Source of the DNA: Pedobacter sandarakinus
GTDB taxonomy: Bacteria > Bacteroidota > Bacteroidia > Sphingobacteriales > Sphingobacteriaceae
Reading direction: 5' to 3'
Length of the DNA stretch: 64,000 nucleotides
Assembly: GCF_026240095.1 (NCBI RefSeq)
Contig: NZ_JAPIVG010000002.1
Location: 248,001-312,000 of the forward strand
The notes beneath the pieces were generated by a model. It did not search any database and was not told where the DNA came from. It saw nothing but the letters and a program-made list of their open reading frames with translations. The position numbers and the translations under genes were made by a program. Positions 36,823 through 45,612 of the stretch are shown in pieces. Position 1 is the first letter of the stretch. The number at the start of each line of letters is the position of its first letter.

Positions 36823-37599
36823 TTAATTTACTTCTATATCTTTCTTGTATGTTTTGATTGCGGCAAAGATCGAAGCGGCAATTTCCGTTTGACCTTTCTC
36901 AGAATTGATGTACTTTTCTTCTTCTTTATTCGATATAAAACCAATCTCAGTTAAAACAGAAGGCATACCGCATCGTTGTAACACCAATACACCTTGCTCT
37001 TTAACACCTCTGCTTGCTCTATTATCTCTGCTGATGTAGCTATTCTGAATAAGCTTAGCGAATTTTATGCTTTTATCCCGAAACGTGTTCTTAAGTAGCG
37101 ACATTAAAATGAAAGTGCTGGGATTATTCGGGTCGTAGCCGTCGTATTTGCTTTTATAATTCTTCTCTAACTTAATATCGGCATTTTCCCTTATCGCAGC
37201 ATCTTGTTCCTTTAATCTATGAGAGCCAGCTACCAAGGTTTCCGCACCTTTGATATGCTTATTTCCAGGAGGCATAGAATTGCAGTGTAAGGAGATAAAA
37301 AGATCTGCATTCGCTTCGTTTGCAATTTCAGCCCTGCGGTATAAATCGACATCTACATCTTTTGTACGGGTATAAATAATTCTCACACCAGGCATTTCCG
37401 CTTTCAGTTTACTCCCTAGTTTCAATGCAACCTTCAACGCAATGTCTTTTTCTTTTGAGAAACTTCCAGAGGCACCAGGTTTTCTACCACCATGCCCGGC
37501 ATCGATAACAATAGTTTTTATTTTGTAACCCTGGGCAAAACCCTGGAATGATAGGAGTGAGGCAATGAAAATAGATGTGAATAGAAGTTTAACATTCAT
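36823..37599 (-). CDS. N-acetylmuramoyl-L-alanine amidase (Amidase_3), copy 2
   Basis: This exported 258-residue zinc amidase cleaves the stem peptide from MurNAc. Signal peptide MNVKLLFTSIFIASLLSFQGFAQ is followed by TIVIDAGHGGRKPGASG (first Zn His), FISLHCNSMPPGN (second His region) and LTEIGFISNKEEE (catalytic Glu). The N-terminal domain alone is present. It lies 11 bases downstream of a second, related amidase, and the two share the motif order: a tandem duplication. Confidence 0.93.
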   Translation of the reverse strand: MNVKLLFTSIFIASLLSFQGFAQGYKIKTIVIDAGHGGRKPGASGSFSKEKDIALKVALKLGSKLKAEMPGVRIIYTRTKDVDVDLYRRAEIANEANADLFISLHCNSMPPGNKHIKGAETLVAGSHRLKEQDAAIRENADIKLEKNYKSKYDGYDPNNPSTFILMSLLKNTFRDKSIKFAKLIQNSYISRDNRASRGVKEQGVLVLQRCGMPSVLTEIGFISNKEEEKYINSEKGQTEIAASIFAAIKTYKKDIEVN

Positions 37600-37610
37600 T
37601 TATTAGGAAC

Positions 37611-38474
37611 TTAAAACGATGTTTCAGCAATACGTTTGTAATTTTTAATTGATTTAATAATTCCGTCTACAATTTCCTTTTGCCCTTCTGGAGAATTCAT
37701 GTAGTCTTCCTCATCAGGATTACTCACAAAACCAATTTCAGTTAGTACGGCAGGCATTGATGCCCGTGCTAAAACGGCAAGACTTTTCTCTTGAACACCA
37801 CGATTAATGCGCCCGGCGTTTACATATTCCTGCTGTAAAAGCGAAGCAAATTTCAAACTCCGTTCTCTATTGGTCTGCTTCATCAGCGATAGCATAATAT
37901 CGTTTTCTGGTGTATTTGCTATAAATCCTTCATAGTTCTTTTGATAATTATCCTCCAGGAACATAGCTGCGTTTTCACGCTTTATTACTTCGTCTTGCTC
38001 ACTTAACCTACCTGTTCCAGAAACGAATGTTTCAGTACCTTTGGTAGAAGTACTTTTAGACGCTATTGTACGGTAAACAGGAACTCTTTTACCTTTAACT
38101 TTTTTGTAATAATCAACCACCCGCGAAACGCGTACCGGCATATCATTTAAGTGTATAGAAATAAATAAATCTGCTTTCGCGTTATTTGCAATATTAATCC
38201 TTTCATATAACGGAATGAAGATATCTGTTTCTCTGGTATAGATAACTTTAATGTCTTTAATACTGTCTTGAAGCGCCTTGCCGAGATTAAGCGCAGTTTT
38301 TAATGCAACATCTTTCTCTTTAGAATAAACTCCGTGGGTAGCACCATCTTTGCCGCCATGTCCAGCGTCAATTACAATTGTTTTAATTTTATACTCCTGT
38401 GCAATAGCTTGATTATCAATTGAATTGCCTAGTACAAAACAAATAATAAGTGTTAAAATGGTTTTAAGATACAT
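37611..38474 (-). CDS. N-acetylmuramoyl-L-alanine amidase (Amidase_3), copy 1
   Basis: An exported paralogue of 287 residues. Start ATG 38474 (MYLKTILTLIICFVLG, signal peptide) is chosen over ATGs at 38519 and 38540, because the minus-strand -7 box 38532-38525 puts the transcript start near 38518. Motifs are TIVIDAGHGGKDGATHG, FISIHLNDMPV and LTEIGFVSNPDEEDY. It carries an insertion (VDYYKKVKGKRVPVYRTIAS) between the His and the GTETFV stretch that copy 2 lacks, so substrate access may differ. Confidence 0.9.
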   Translation of the reverse strand: MYLKTILTLIICFVLGNSIDNQAIAQEYKIKTIVIDAGHGGKDGATHGVYSKEKDVALKTALNLGKALQDSIKDIKVIYTRETDIFIPLYERINIANNAKADLFISIHLNDMPVRVSRVVDYYKKVKGKRVPVYRTIASKSTSTKGTETFVSGTGRLSEQDEVIKRENAAMFLEDNYQKNYEGFIANTPENDIMLSLMKQTNRERSLKFASLLQQEYVNAGRINRGVQEKSLAVLARASMPAVLTEIGFVSNPDEEDYMNSPEGQKEIVDGIIKSIKNYKRIAETSF

Positions 38475-38492
38475 CAATGGTATATTTTTCAC

Positions 38493-38500
38493 TAATTTTG
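38493..38500 (+). promoter_or_regulatory. -7 box of lptD
   Basis: TAATTTTG fits TAnnTTTG; transcription would start near 38507, giving a leader of about 42 bases to the TTG start at 38549. No well-placed TTG -33 was seen. Confidence 0.4.
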
Positions 38501-38524
38501 AACGTTTTTGATTAAACATCTGTG

Positions 38525-38532
38525 CAAAAATA
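38525..38532 (-). promoter_or_regulatory. -7 box of the amidase pair
   Basis: The minus strand reads TATTTTTG from 38532 to 38525, with TTTC about 20 bases upstream in place of TTTG. Start near 38518 fits the ATG at 38474. It overlaps the lptD transcript leader, so the two divergent promoters may interfere. Confidence 0.45.
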
Positions 38533-38548
38533 ACATTCAAATACGAAT

Positions 38549-41224
38549 TTGAAACTTCTTAGGGGCTCTATTTTATTTATTTCTGTCATTTTATTAACAC
38601 ATGGTGTTGGTAAAGCTAACGCATTTTCTGGTTTTTCATTGCAACAAATTCTTCAGCAAGACACTTCCAAAAGGGATACCACTAAAACGGAAAGGAAGAA
38701 TAACAGCGGATTAGACCAAAAAGTGGAATACAAAGCAGACTCTGTGAAGTTTAATAAAACCAAGAGCGTCATCTACTTATATGGAAATGCTCGTGTGCTA
38801 TACGGAGATTTTGAACTTGATGCAGATTATATCAGATATGATTCTGATAAAAAAATAATATTTGCCAGTGGAAGAACAGATCCCAAAACAAACAGGTATG
38901 TCGGAAAACCTATCTTCAAGTCTGGCGCTGAAGGATCGGCAATTGCAGATTCATTATATTACAATTCTGAAACCACAAGGGCCAAAGTTTTTGGTGTTTT
39001 TTCTGAGCAAGAGGGCGGCTTTTTCTCTGGCGGACAAAGCAAAAAGCAAATAGATGATGAGCTGCACATTAAGAATGTAATGTATAGCACCTGTAATTTG
39101 CCGCATCCGCATTTTGGACTCATGATTTCGAAAGGCATTGTGACCGAGAAACAGATCATTACCGGTCCGGTGTATATGATTATTGAAGATATTCCAACGC
39201 CACTGGGTTTACCTTTTGCGTTTTTCCCAAAACCAAATAAACGAACTTCTGGCATTATCTTACCCTCGCCGGGTGAAGATGCAACCAGAGGGTTTTTCTT
39301 GCAAAATGGTGGTTACTATTTAGGTTTGAACGATTATTGGGATGCGAAAATATTGGGAAGTATATATACCAATGGCTCTTATGAAACGAGTATAAACTCA
39401 CAATACATTAAGCGATATAAATATTCAGGTAATATTGGGTTAAACTATGCTAGTGTAAAAAATGGTTTAGAAGGCACAGAGGCATTCGCAAATCCGAACA
39501 AGGATTTTAGCATCAGGTGGTCGCACTCGCAGAATGCCAATGCCAATCCTGGTACAACATTTAGCGCCAGCGTAAACTTAACTTCGAGTAGTTATTATAC
39601 CAATACTGCTGCCAACCAAACTTACGATATTAGGGCAATAGCAAATAACACAACTAATAGTAGTATCAGCTATTCCAAAACCTTTTCCAATAACATGAAC
39701 TACTCATTGTCTATGACGACCAATCAGACGTTGAGTACTCGTGATGTATCCATCAGACTGCCAGAGGCTACTTTCAACGTTCCTACATTTAGCCCATTTG
39801 ACTCCAAGAAACGTGTTGGCGAACAAAAATGGTATCAGAAAATTACGGTAGGTTATGCATTGTTGGGTACGAACGCCATTGATACTAAAGATAGCTTACT
39901 TTTTCAGAATGATGGCTTAAAGCGATTAAGATCCGGTTTTTCTCATAACATTCCAGTTAACATGTCCTTCACCGCTCTAAAATACTTAAATTTTTCTCTA
40001 GGTGGATCTTACAATGAGGTATGGAATTTCCAAACTATCAGAAATCGTTATACATCGTTCGCAGATAATACCTACACTATTAGAACTGATACAGTAAGTG
40101 GCTTTAGAAGGGCTGGAAGTTATAGCTTGTCAACGAGCCTTTCTACAAAGATTTATGGTCTTAAAGTCTTCAAAAACCTTGGAAACATTAAAGCATTAAG
40201 GCATGTAATGACGCCGAATGTTTCAATGAGTTATTCCCCAGATTTTACCAAAGCCGGAAGGGGACCGTTCGAACAAGCACTTGATCAAAATAATAAACCT
40301 ATAATAGATAATATCGGAAACCCGCTAACGTATTCTATATTTCAGGGGATGGCTTACCAGGGCTCTTTTCCGGGAAGATCTGCCTCCATTGGTTTTGGCG
40401 TAGATAATACGGTAGAATTGAAGGTAAAATCAAGCAAAGATACTACTGGAACAGGTGAGCGAAAAATTCCGATTATTCAGGGATTAAGCATTACCGGAAG
40501 CTATAATTTTCTGGCGGAAAGAAACAAATTGTCTACGCTCAACTTTAGTGGTCGTTCGCAGTTTACAGATAAACTAGGTATTAACTATAATGGTACCTTC
40601 GATCCTTATGATTTAGAACCATCAATAGACGCGACCGGAAATCCCATACGAAACGTAGATGGCTCGCCGATCTATGTTCGAAGTAATAACTATTTGCTAA
40701 GCAGAGGTAGGCTGGCACGTTTAACATCAATTGGTTTTTCTTTCGATTACAGCTTAAACCCCGAAGCTTTAAAAAGAAAAAATGAAGCTAATGATAAACT
40801 TAGCGAAACAGCTAAACAAAAAGGACTTTCGCCATTGCAATCCGAGCAATTGGCGGCCATTAGCAGAGATCCTAATGCGTTCGTCGATTTTAATATTCCA
40901 TGGAATTTCTCATTTTCTTACAGTTTTCAGTACAGCAATAGTTTGGGTGAGAGCACGGTAAGTAACACGCTCAACTTCAATGGCGATTTAAACCTAACTC
41001 CCAAATGGAAAATCACCTTTAATTCGGGTTACGATTTTCAGAATAATGGGTTAACTCCAATGAATATTGGCATCTACCGCGACTTACATTGTTGGGATAT
41101 GAGTGTGAACTGGGTACCTTACGGCGCCTATAAGAGTTACTCATTAACTTTAAAGGTTAAAGCATCTATCCTTCAGGATTTAAAATTGAGTAAAAGACAA
41201 GGTTTCTACAATACTTATCAGTAA
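38549..41224 (+). CDS. lptD: LPS-assembly outer-membrane barrel, LptD-like
   Basis: This exported 891-residue protein starts at TTG 38549, the only start that keeps the signal peptide MKLLRGSILFISVILLTHG. An N-terminal OstA/LptA-like beta-jellyroll (KADSVKFNKTKSVIYLYGNA, FELDADYIRYDSDKKII) is followed by a large beta-barrel of alternating aromatic strands. The end SKRQGFYNTYQ is the usual LptD terminus in Bacteroidetes, as I recall it. It would insert LPS into the outer membrane. Nearby amidases are envelope genes too; cinA starts three bases after it. Confidence 0.88.
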   Translation: MKLLRGSILFISVILLTHGVGKANAFSGFSLQQILQQDTSKRDTTKTERKNNSGLDQKVEYKADSVKFNKTKSVIYLYGNARVLYGDFELDADYIRYDSDKKIIFASGRTDPKTNRYVGKPIFKSGAEGSAIADSLYYNSETTRAKVFGVFSEQEGGFFSGGQSKKQIDDELHIKNVMYSTCNLPHPHFGLMISKGIVTEKQIITGPVYMIIEDIPTPLGLPFAFFPKPNKRTSGIILPSPGEDATRGFFLQNGGYYLGLNDYWDAKILGSIYTNGSYETSINSQYIKRYKYSGNIGLNYASVKNGLEGTEAFANPNKDFSIRWSHSQNANANPGTTFSASVNLTSSSYYTNTAANQTYDIRAIANNTTNSSISYSKTFSNNMNYSLSMTTNQTLSTRDVSIRLPEATFNVPTFSPFDSKKRVGEQKWYQKITVGYALLGTNAIDTKDSLLFQNDGLKRLRSGFSHNIPVNMSFTALKYLNFSLGGSYNEVWNFQTIRNRYTSFADNTYTIRTDTVSGFRRAGSYSLSTSLSTKIYGLKVFKNLGNIKALRHVMTPNVSMSYSPDFTKAGRGPFEQALDQNNKPIIDNIGNPLTYSIFQGMAYQGSFPGRSASIGFGVDNTVELKVKSSKDTTGTGERKIPIIQGLSITGSYNFLAERNKLSTLNFSGRSQFTDKLGINYNGTFDPYDLEPSIDATGNPIRNVDGSPIYVRSNNYLLSRGRLARLTSIGFSFDYSLNPEALKRKNEANDKLSETAKQKGLSPLQSEQLAAISRDPNAFVDFNIPWNFSFSYSFQYSNSLGESTVSNTLNFNGDLNLTPKWKITFNSGYDFQNNGLTPMNIGIYRDLHCWDMSVNWVPYGAYKSYSLTLKVKASILQDLKLSKRQGFYNTYQ

Positions 41225-41227
41225 TTT

Positions 41228-42481
41228 ATGTTAGCCGAAATTATTACCATTGGCGATGAGATTCTCATTGGCCAAATCGTCGATACCAATTCTGCCTGGA
41301 TGGCGAAACAGCTTAATTCTATTGGTGTTTCAGTAAAACAGATAACTTCAATTTCTGATGATGAACAGCACATTTTATCAGCTCTTAAGGCAGCAGAGAC
41401 ACGAGCCGAGATCATACTTATTACAGGAGGGTTGGGGCCAACAAAGGACGACATCACAAAGAAAACATTAGCGAAGTATTTTAATATGGGCTTTCGAAGG
41501 GATGATGGTGCGTTGGCTATGGTAAAACAGATCTTCGAAAAATATAAACGACCACTTTTAGATATAAACGTACAACAAGCTGATGTTCCAGACGGTTGCG
41601 AAGTTATTGTAAACAGGAATGGTACGGCACCATGTATGTGGTTCGAACGAAACGAAAAAGTTTTTGTATCGATGCCTGGAGTACCTTATGAGATGATGTA
41701 TTTAATGGATGAAGAAATCCTACCTCGAATTAAGCATCAATTCGATCTACCTGTAATCGTTCATAAGACCATATTAACGGCAAATATTGGAGAGTCTTTT
41801 CTTGCACAGGAGATTGAAGATATTGAAGACTCATTGCCAAATCATATAAAGCTCGCTTATTTGCCAAAATTAGGGCAAGTGCGTCTGCGTTTAAGTGCGA
41901 AAGGAGCAGATGAGGTAACCTTGCAGAATGAGGTTGAAGAGTATGCCGCACAGATCATAGCTAGCATAAAAAAGTATGTGGTTATTGATGATGATATTCC
42001 TTTAGAAAAAGCGATTTTGGATCTGATGCGAAAAAAGGGTTTAACACTTTCAACGGCAGAGAGCTGCACTGGTGGTTACATTGCCCATTTGATAACACAA
42101 CATCCCGGCTGCTCGTCGGTGTATTGGGGTGGGGCGGTAGCCTATGCCTACGAGTTGAAAGAGTCAATTCTAGGTGTCAAAGAAAGCACTCTAACTACTT
42201 TTGGCGCAGTAAGTGAAGAAACAGTAAAGGAGATGGCCGAAGGTGCAATCAGACATTTTAAAACAGACTATTCCATTGCCGTAAGTGGAATTGCAGGGCC
42301 AGATGGTGGCACAGATGATAAACCGGTTGGTACGGTTTGGATTGCAATTTCTAATCAATCTAAAACAGTAGCTAAAGTCTTTACTTTCAGTAATAAACGT
42401 ATTCAAAATATAGAAAGATCGGCAGTATCTGCACTTACCATGCTATTAAATCTACTTAAGGAAGACCAGTTGAACGAATAA
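41228..42481 (+). CDS. cinA: CinA-like nicotinamide-nucleotide/ADP-ribose processing protein
   Basis: A 417-residue two-domain protein. The N-terminal MoCF-type domain (ITIGDEILIGQIVDTNSAWM, ILITGGLGPTKDDITKKTLA) is the COG1058 pyrophosphatase domain; the C-terminal CinA domain (TLSTAESCTGGYIAHLITQ, VSGIAGPDGGTDDKPVGTVW) is the NMN deamidase type. Full-length CinA couples both to NAD recycling. It is in an apparent operon with lptD. Which activities are real here needs assay. Confidence 0.9.
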   Translation: MLAEIITIGDEILIGQIVDTNSAWMAKQLNSIGVSVKQITSISDDEQHILSALKAAETRAEIILITGGLGPTKDDITKKTLAKYFNMGFRRDDGALAMVKQIFEKYKRPLLDINVQQADVPDGCEVIVNRNGTAPCMWFERNEKVFVSMPGVPYEMMYLMDEEILPRIKHQFDLPVIVHKTILTANIGESFLAQEIEDIEDSLPNHIKLAYLPKLGQVRLRLSAKGADEVTLQNEVEEYAAQIIASIKKYVVIDDDIPLEKAILDLMRKKGLTLSTAESCTGGYIAHLITQHPGCSSVYWGGAVAYAYELKESILGVKESTLTTFGAVSEETVKEMAEGAIRHFKTDYSIAVSGIAGPDGGTDDKPVGTVWIAISNQSKTVAKVFTFSNKRIQNIERSAVSALTMLLNLLKEDQLNE

Positions 42482-42495
42482 AAACTGTATTTTTG
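42470..42495 (+). promoter_or_regulatory. Promoter of the E2 acyltransferase gene
   Basis: TATTTTTG (42488-42495) is a clean -7 box; TTG (42470-42472) stands only 15 bases upstream, shorter than usual, and lies in the 3' end of cinA. Confidence 0.45.
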
Positions 42496-42528
42496 CAGCA
42501 ATACCAATATAATATACTGTAATTTAAT

Positions 42529-43863
42529 ATGGCTCAATACGAATTATTGTTACCAAAAATGGGTGAGAGCGTTGCTGAAGCGACGGTAATTAAATGGGTA
42601 AAGCATCCTGGAGATATGATCGGCTTAGACGATACTATTTTGGAAATCGCAACCGATAAAGTAGATTCTGAAGTCCCTTCACCAGTGGCAGGAAGATTGG
42701 TAAAACAATTGTTTCAGGAAAATGACGTGGCACAGGTTGGCGAGGTGATAGCGATCATCGAAACCGAAGGCGATGATGATAGTCAACAGAACGAAGCTGA
42801 ACCTACAGCTGTAGTTGAAGATGTTAAGCCGGAACCAATTCCAGGTATCGAACAGTTGCCAGAAGCAGCACCCGTTCAGAAAAGTGACATTTCAGTTGGC
42901 GATCGCTTTTATTCGCCCTTAGTAAAGAGCATTGCTGCCCAGGAAAATATTTCAATAGAAGAACTGAATTCCATAAAAGGGTCTGGCGCTGAGGGGCGAT
43001 TAAATAAAGATGATTTAATGGCGTACATCGGCAGTAAAAAAGGTGGAGCTCCTGGTGCTATCTCTGATGACACCAAATCAGAGCCAAAACAATTTTCCAA
43101 CGCTGCTTCTATACAGGCATCGGCAAATAAAACCACTACAACTTCAGTTTCAGGCGGAGATGAGATTATCGAAATGGATAGAATGCGTAAACTCATTGCC
43201 GACCATATGGTGATGAGCAAAACCACTTCTCCTCATGTAACTTCGTTTGTAGAAGCTGATGTAACTAACATGGTGCTTTGGCGCAATAAAGTGAAAAATA
43301 GTTTTGAAAAACGCGAGAACGAGAAGATAACCTTTACCCCAATTTTTGTGGAAGCTGTTGCTAAGGCGATTAAAGATTTTCCGATGATTAACGTCTCGGT
43401 AAATGGTTCTCAAATTATCAAAAAGCGTGATATAAATATTGGGATGGCAGCTGCTTTGCCAAGTGGAAATTTAATTGTTCCAGTAATAAAAAACGCAGAT
43501 CAGCTTAACCTTGTTGGGTTAACCAAGGCTGTAAACGATTTGGCAGGAAGAGCAAGAAATTCTAAACTAAAGCCAGATGAAACGCAAGGTGGTACGTTTA
43601 CCCTTACTAATGTTGGCTCGTTCGGCAATGTAATGGGTACGCCAATCATTAATCAACCCCAGGTGGCTATTCTGGCTGTTGGTGCCATAAAAAAGAAACC
43701 TGCTGTATTAGAAACAGAACATGGCGACGTTATTGCCATTCGCCATATGATGTTCCTTTCGCTCTCTTACGATCATAGGGTTGTAGATGGATCATTAGGC
43801 GGGATGTTCGTTCGCCGCGTAGCTGATTATTTAGAGGCTTGGGATCTCAATAGAGAAATTTAA
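42529..43863 (+). CDS. Dihydrolipoamide acyltransferase (E2) of a 2-oxo acid dehydrogenase
   Basis: This 444-residue E2 core component has one lipoyl domain (lipoyl Lys44 in EIATDKVDSEVPSP). A flexible linker, an E3/E1-binding domain (SPLVKSIAAQENISIEELNS) and the catalytic domain follow, ending in LSYDHRVVDGSLGGMFVRRV with the active His. The substrate could be pyruvate, 2-oxoglutarate or branched-chain 2-oxo acids; the sequence and the lack of adjacent E1/E3 genes do not decide. The residue choice resembles BkdB-type E2s of Bacteroidetes. Confidence 0.88.
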   Translation: MAQYELLLPKMGESVAEATVIKWVKHPGDMIGLDDTILEIATDKVDSEVPSPVAGRLVKQLFQENDVAQVGEVIAIIETEGDDDSQQNEAEPTAVVEDVKPEPIPGIEQLPEAAPVQKSDISVGDRFYSPLVKSIAAQENISIEELNSIKGSGAEGRLNKDDLMAYIGSKKGGAPGAISDDTKSEPKQFSNAASIQASANKTTTTSVSGGDEIIEMDRMRKLIADHMVMSKTTSPHVTSFVEADVTNMVLWRNKVKNSFEKRENEKITFTPIFVEAVAKAIKDFPMINVSVNGSQIIKKRDINIGMAAALPSGNLIVPVIKNADQLNLVGLTKAVNDLAGRARNSKLKPDETQGGTFTLTNVGSFGNVMGTPIINQPQVAILAVGAIKKKPAVLETEHGDVIAIRHMMFLSLSYDHRVVDGSLGGMFVRRVADYLEAWDLNREI

Positions 43864-43907
43864 TTATGCAATAAAACTTCAGCCTAAATTTCCATAAATT
43901 ATCAAGG

Positions 43908-44522
43908 ATGTTAAATTCAATTTTAAAAACGATAGTAGACGATAATATACTGCATGCCAAATGGTTAAATACACTTTCTTATATGGAAAATGCAGGTGCA
44001 AAAAAGATATCAGCATCAGAACATAAAGAGAACGTAAACCTCATTATTCTTAAGCACGCGGCTGAGGAACATCGCCATGCTTATTACCTAAAAAAACAAA
44101 TTAGTAAAATCGGGGAGGGTTTATGTAAAACTTACACCAACGATGAGCTGCTTTCTCCAAACCAGACAAAATATTATTTACATGCGCTGGATATTGCTGT
44201 TTGCCGTTACTTAAAGGCAAATTTTAATCTGACTGGTTATGAGCTGAAATTTGCTGCTTACCTTTTTGTTACCTATGCAATAGAAGTTAGAGCAGATGAA
44301 CTCTATCCCGTTTACCAAGTTGTGCTTGATTCGGCAAAAAGCAAAGTGAATGTTAAATCTATCATCTTGGAGGAAGAAGGACATCTGGAAGAAATGATTA
44401 ATCAATTGGTTGGGTTTTCAAGTGATTGGGAGACTCATGCTGCTGAAGTGATTAAAATAGAACATCATTTATTCGAAAACTGGGTAGGCGCTTTACAGCT
44501 ATCGCTACCTGTTAATGCTTAA
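43908..44522 (+). CDS. Ferritin-like di-iron carboxylate protein, unrecognised family
   Basis: This 204-residue all-helical soluble protein has a pattern of paired Glu/His ligands: E27 (SYMENAG), ExxH at 54-57 (AEEHRH), E126 (AIEVRADEL) and ExxH at 156-159 (EEEGHLEEM). That set in four helices is the ferritin-like di-iron signature. I do not recognise the family. It lies between the E2 gene and a thioredoxin on the same strand. Oxidase, peroxide-handling or storage roles are all possible. Confidence 0.7.
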   Translation: MLNSILKTIVDDNILHAKWLNTLSYMENAGAKKISASEHKENVNLIILKHAAEEHRHAYYLKKQISKIGEGLCKTYTNDELLSPNQTKYYLHALDIAVCRYLKANFNLTGYELKFAAYLFVTYAIEVRADELYPVYQVVLDSAKSKVNVKSIILEEEGHLEEMINQLVGFSSDWETHAAEVIKIEHHLFENWVGALQLSLPVNA

Positions 44523-44584
44523 TTTTTTTTAACAGAATTCTAGAACTAAGCTCCTGGTAGTTTGTTTTTTAATAAAAAAATATC

Positions 44585-44881
44585 ATGGCAAAATTTTCAG
44601 AATTGATTAATGGCGAAAAGCCCGTTTTAGTAGATTTTTTCGCCGAATGGTGTGGGCCTTGTCAGATGATGAAACCTATACTAACCCAGTTAAAATCACA
44701 AGTAGGATCAGCTGTTAATATTATCAAAGTCGATATAGATAAAAATCAGGCAGCGGCAACAGCTTATCAAGTGAAGAGTGTTCCTACCTTAATGCTTTTT
44801 AAAAATGGCAAGCAGGTCTGGCGCCAAAGTGGGGTTTTGCAGGCTGCTCAACTAAAAGAAATTATTGCTTCATTTTCGTAA
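44585..44881 (+). CDS. trxA: Thioredoxin
   Basis: This 98-residue thioredoxin fold has the redox motif WCGPC (C23, C26), the conserved cis-Pro in [11 protein letters not shown] and [15 protein letters not shown]. No signal peptide, so it acts in the cytosol. Its neighbour is the putative di-iron protein; a redox link is conceivable. Its stop codon is directly followed by the stop of the convergent pdeM. Confidence 0.93.
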   Translation: MAKFSELINGEKPVLVDFFAEWCGPCQMMKPILTQLKSQVGSAVNIIKVDIDKNQAAATAYQVKSVPTLMLFKNGKQVWRQSGVLQAAQLKEIIASFS

Positions 44882-45523
44882 TTAAACCGCTACAACATGG
44901 TTCGGGGTAATGGCATAGATTTGTTCATTGCTTTTTGGATAGATGTTGTAAAGTCCGGTAAACGTGCTAAAGGCAGGTAGAACAGCATATGCTTTGCCAA
45001 AAAAGAAGCATGGAAATTTAAGGCGCTGTTTTGCCTTGCCCACTATAGTTACACCTGGATGGATGTGCCCGCTTATGGGATATAACTCTTCCTCGGTACA
45101 TTGAGGTGCATCGTGTATAAAGCAAAAAGGTCCTAAACAGAAGCTTGGTTCGTGAATTGATATGCCCATACTGGCGTAATCTGCACGTGCAAGGCGATCG
45201 TGATTGCCTTTAACTAATAACAATTCTAGTTGTTGGTACTGTTTCCTCCAAATCGCGAATTCATCGATATCTGTGTTCAATCCGTGATGGAACATATCCC
45301 CATTAATCAAAAGTGTACTTGGTTTATATTTTGAAATCAACAAACTTAACCTTTGTAAATCGTTTTGAGCCAAGGTAGCAGGCACCTGTACACCCGCTGA
45401 TCTAAAATGAGCAGTCTTGCCTAAATGAAGGTCGCTTATGGCTAATAATCCATGTTGTGGTAAATATAGCGCCCTTTCTTTATCTAAAATCAGTTCTTCA
45501 CCATGGCTTGTTATTGTCATCAA
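44882..45523 (-). CDS. pdeM: Ligase-associated DNA-damage-response phosphoesterase PdeM
   Basis: A 213-residue calcineurin-like metallophosphatase with all metal motifs: AISDLHLGKTAH, LLINGDMFHHG, LVKGNHDR, FIHDAPQC and ISGHIHPGVTIVG. The N-terminal GEELILDKERALYLPQHGLL fits the PdeM group, which travels with the Lhr-like helicase and ligase below. It probably trims 3' or 2'-3' phosphate ends in repair, as inferred for the family. It is 89 bases after the helicase gene. Confidence 0.88.
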   Translation of the reverse strand: MMTITSHGEELILDKERALYLPQHGLLAISDLHLGKTAHFRSAGVQVPATLAQNDLQRLSLLISKYKPSTLLINGDMFHHGLNTDIDEFAIWRKQYQQLELLLVKGNHDRLARADYASMGISIHEPSFCLGPFCFIHDAPQCTEEELYPISGHIHPGVTIVGKAKQRLKFPCFFFGKAYAVLPAFSTFTGLYNIYPKSNEQIYAITPNHVVAV

Positions 45524-45612
45524 TATAAATTGGTATTAACTTGCTGCAACCGGTGCTATGGGCGATGTGGCAAACAAATATTCCAAATCTCCAACGCCAA
45601 CGATTATTCTAA

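Noticed and set aside
45533..45565. GCTGCAACCGGTGCTATGGG near PdeM as another module A copy
   Set aside because: Only the first 12 bases match; similarity ends there and could be chance.
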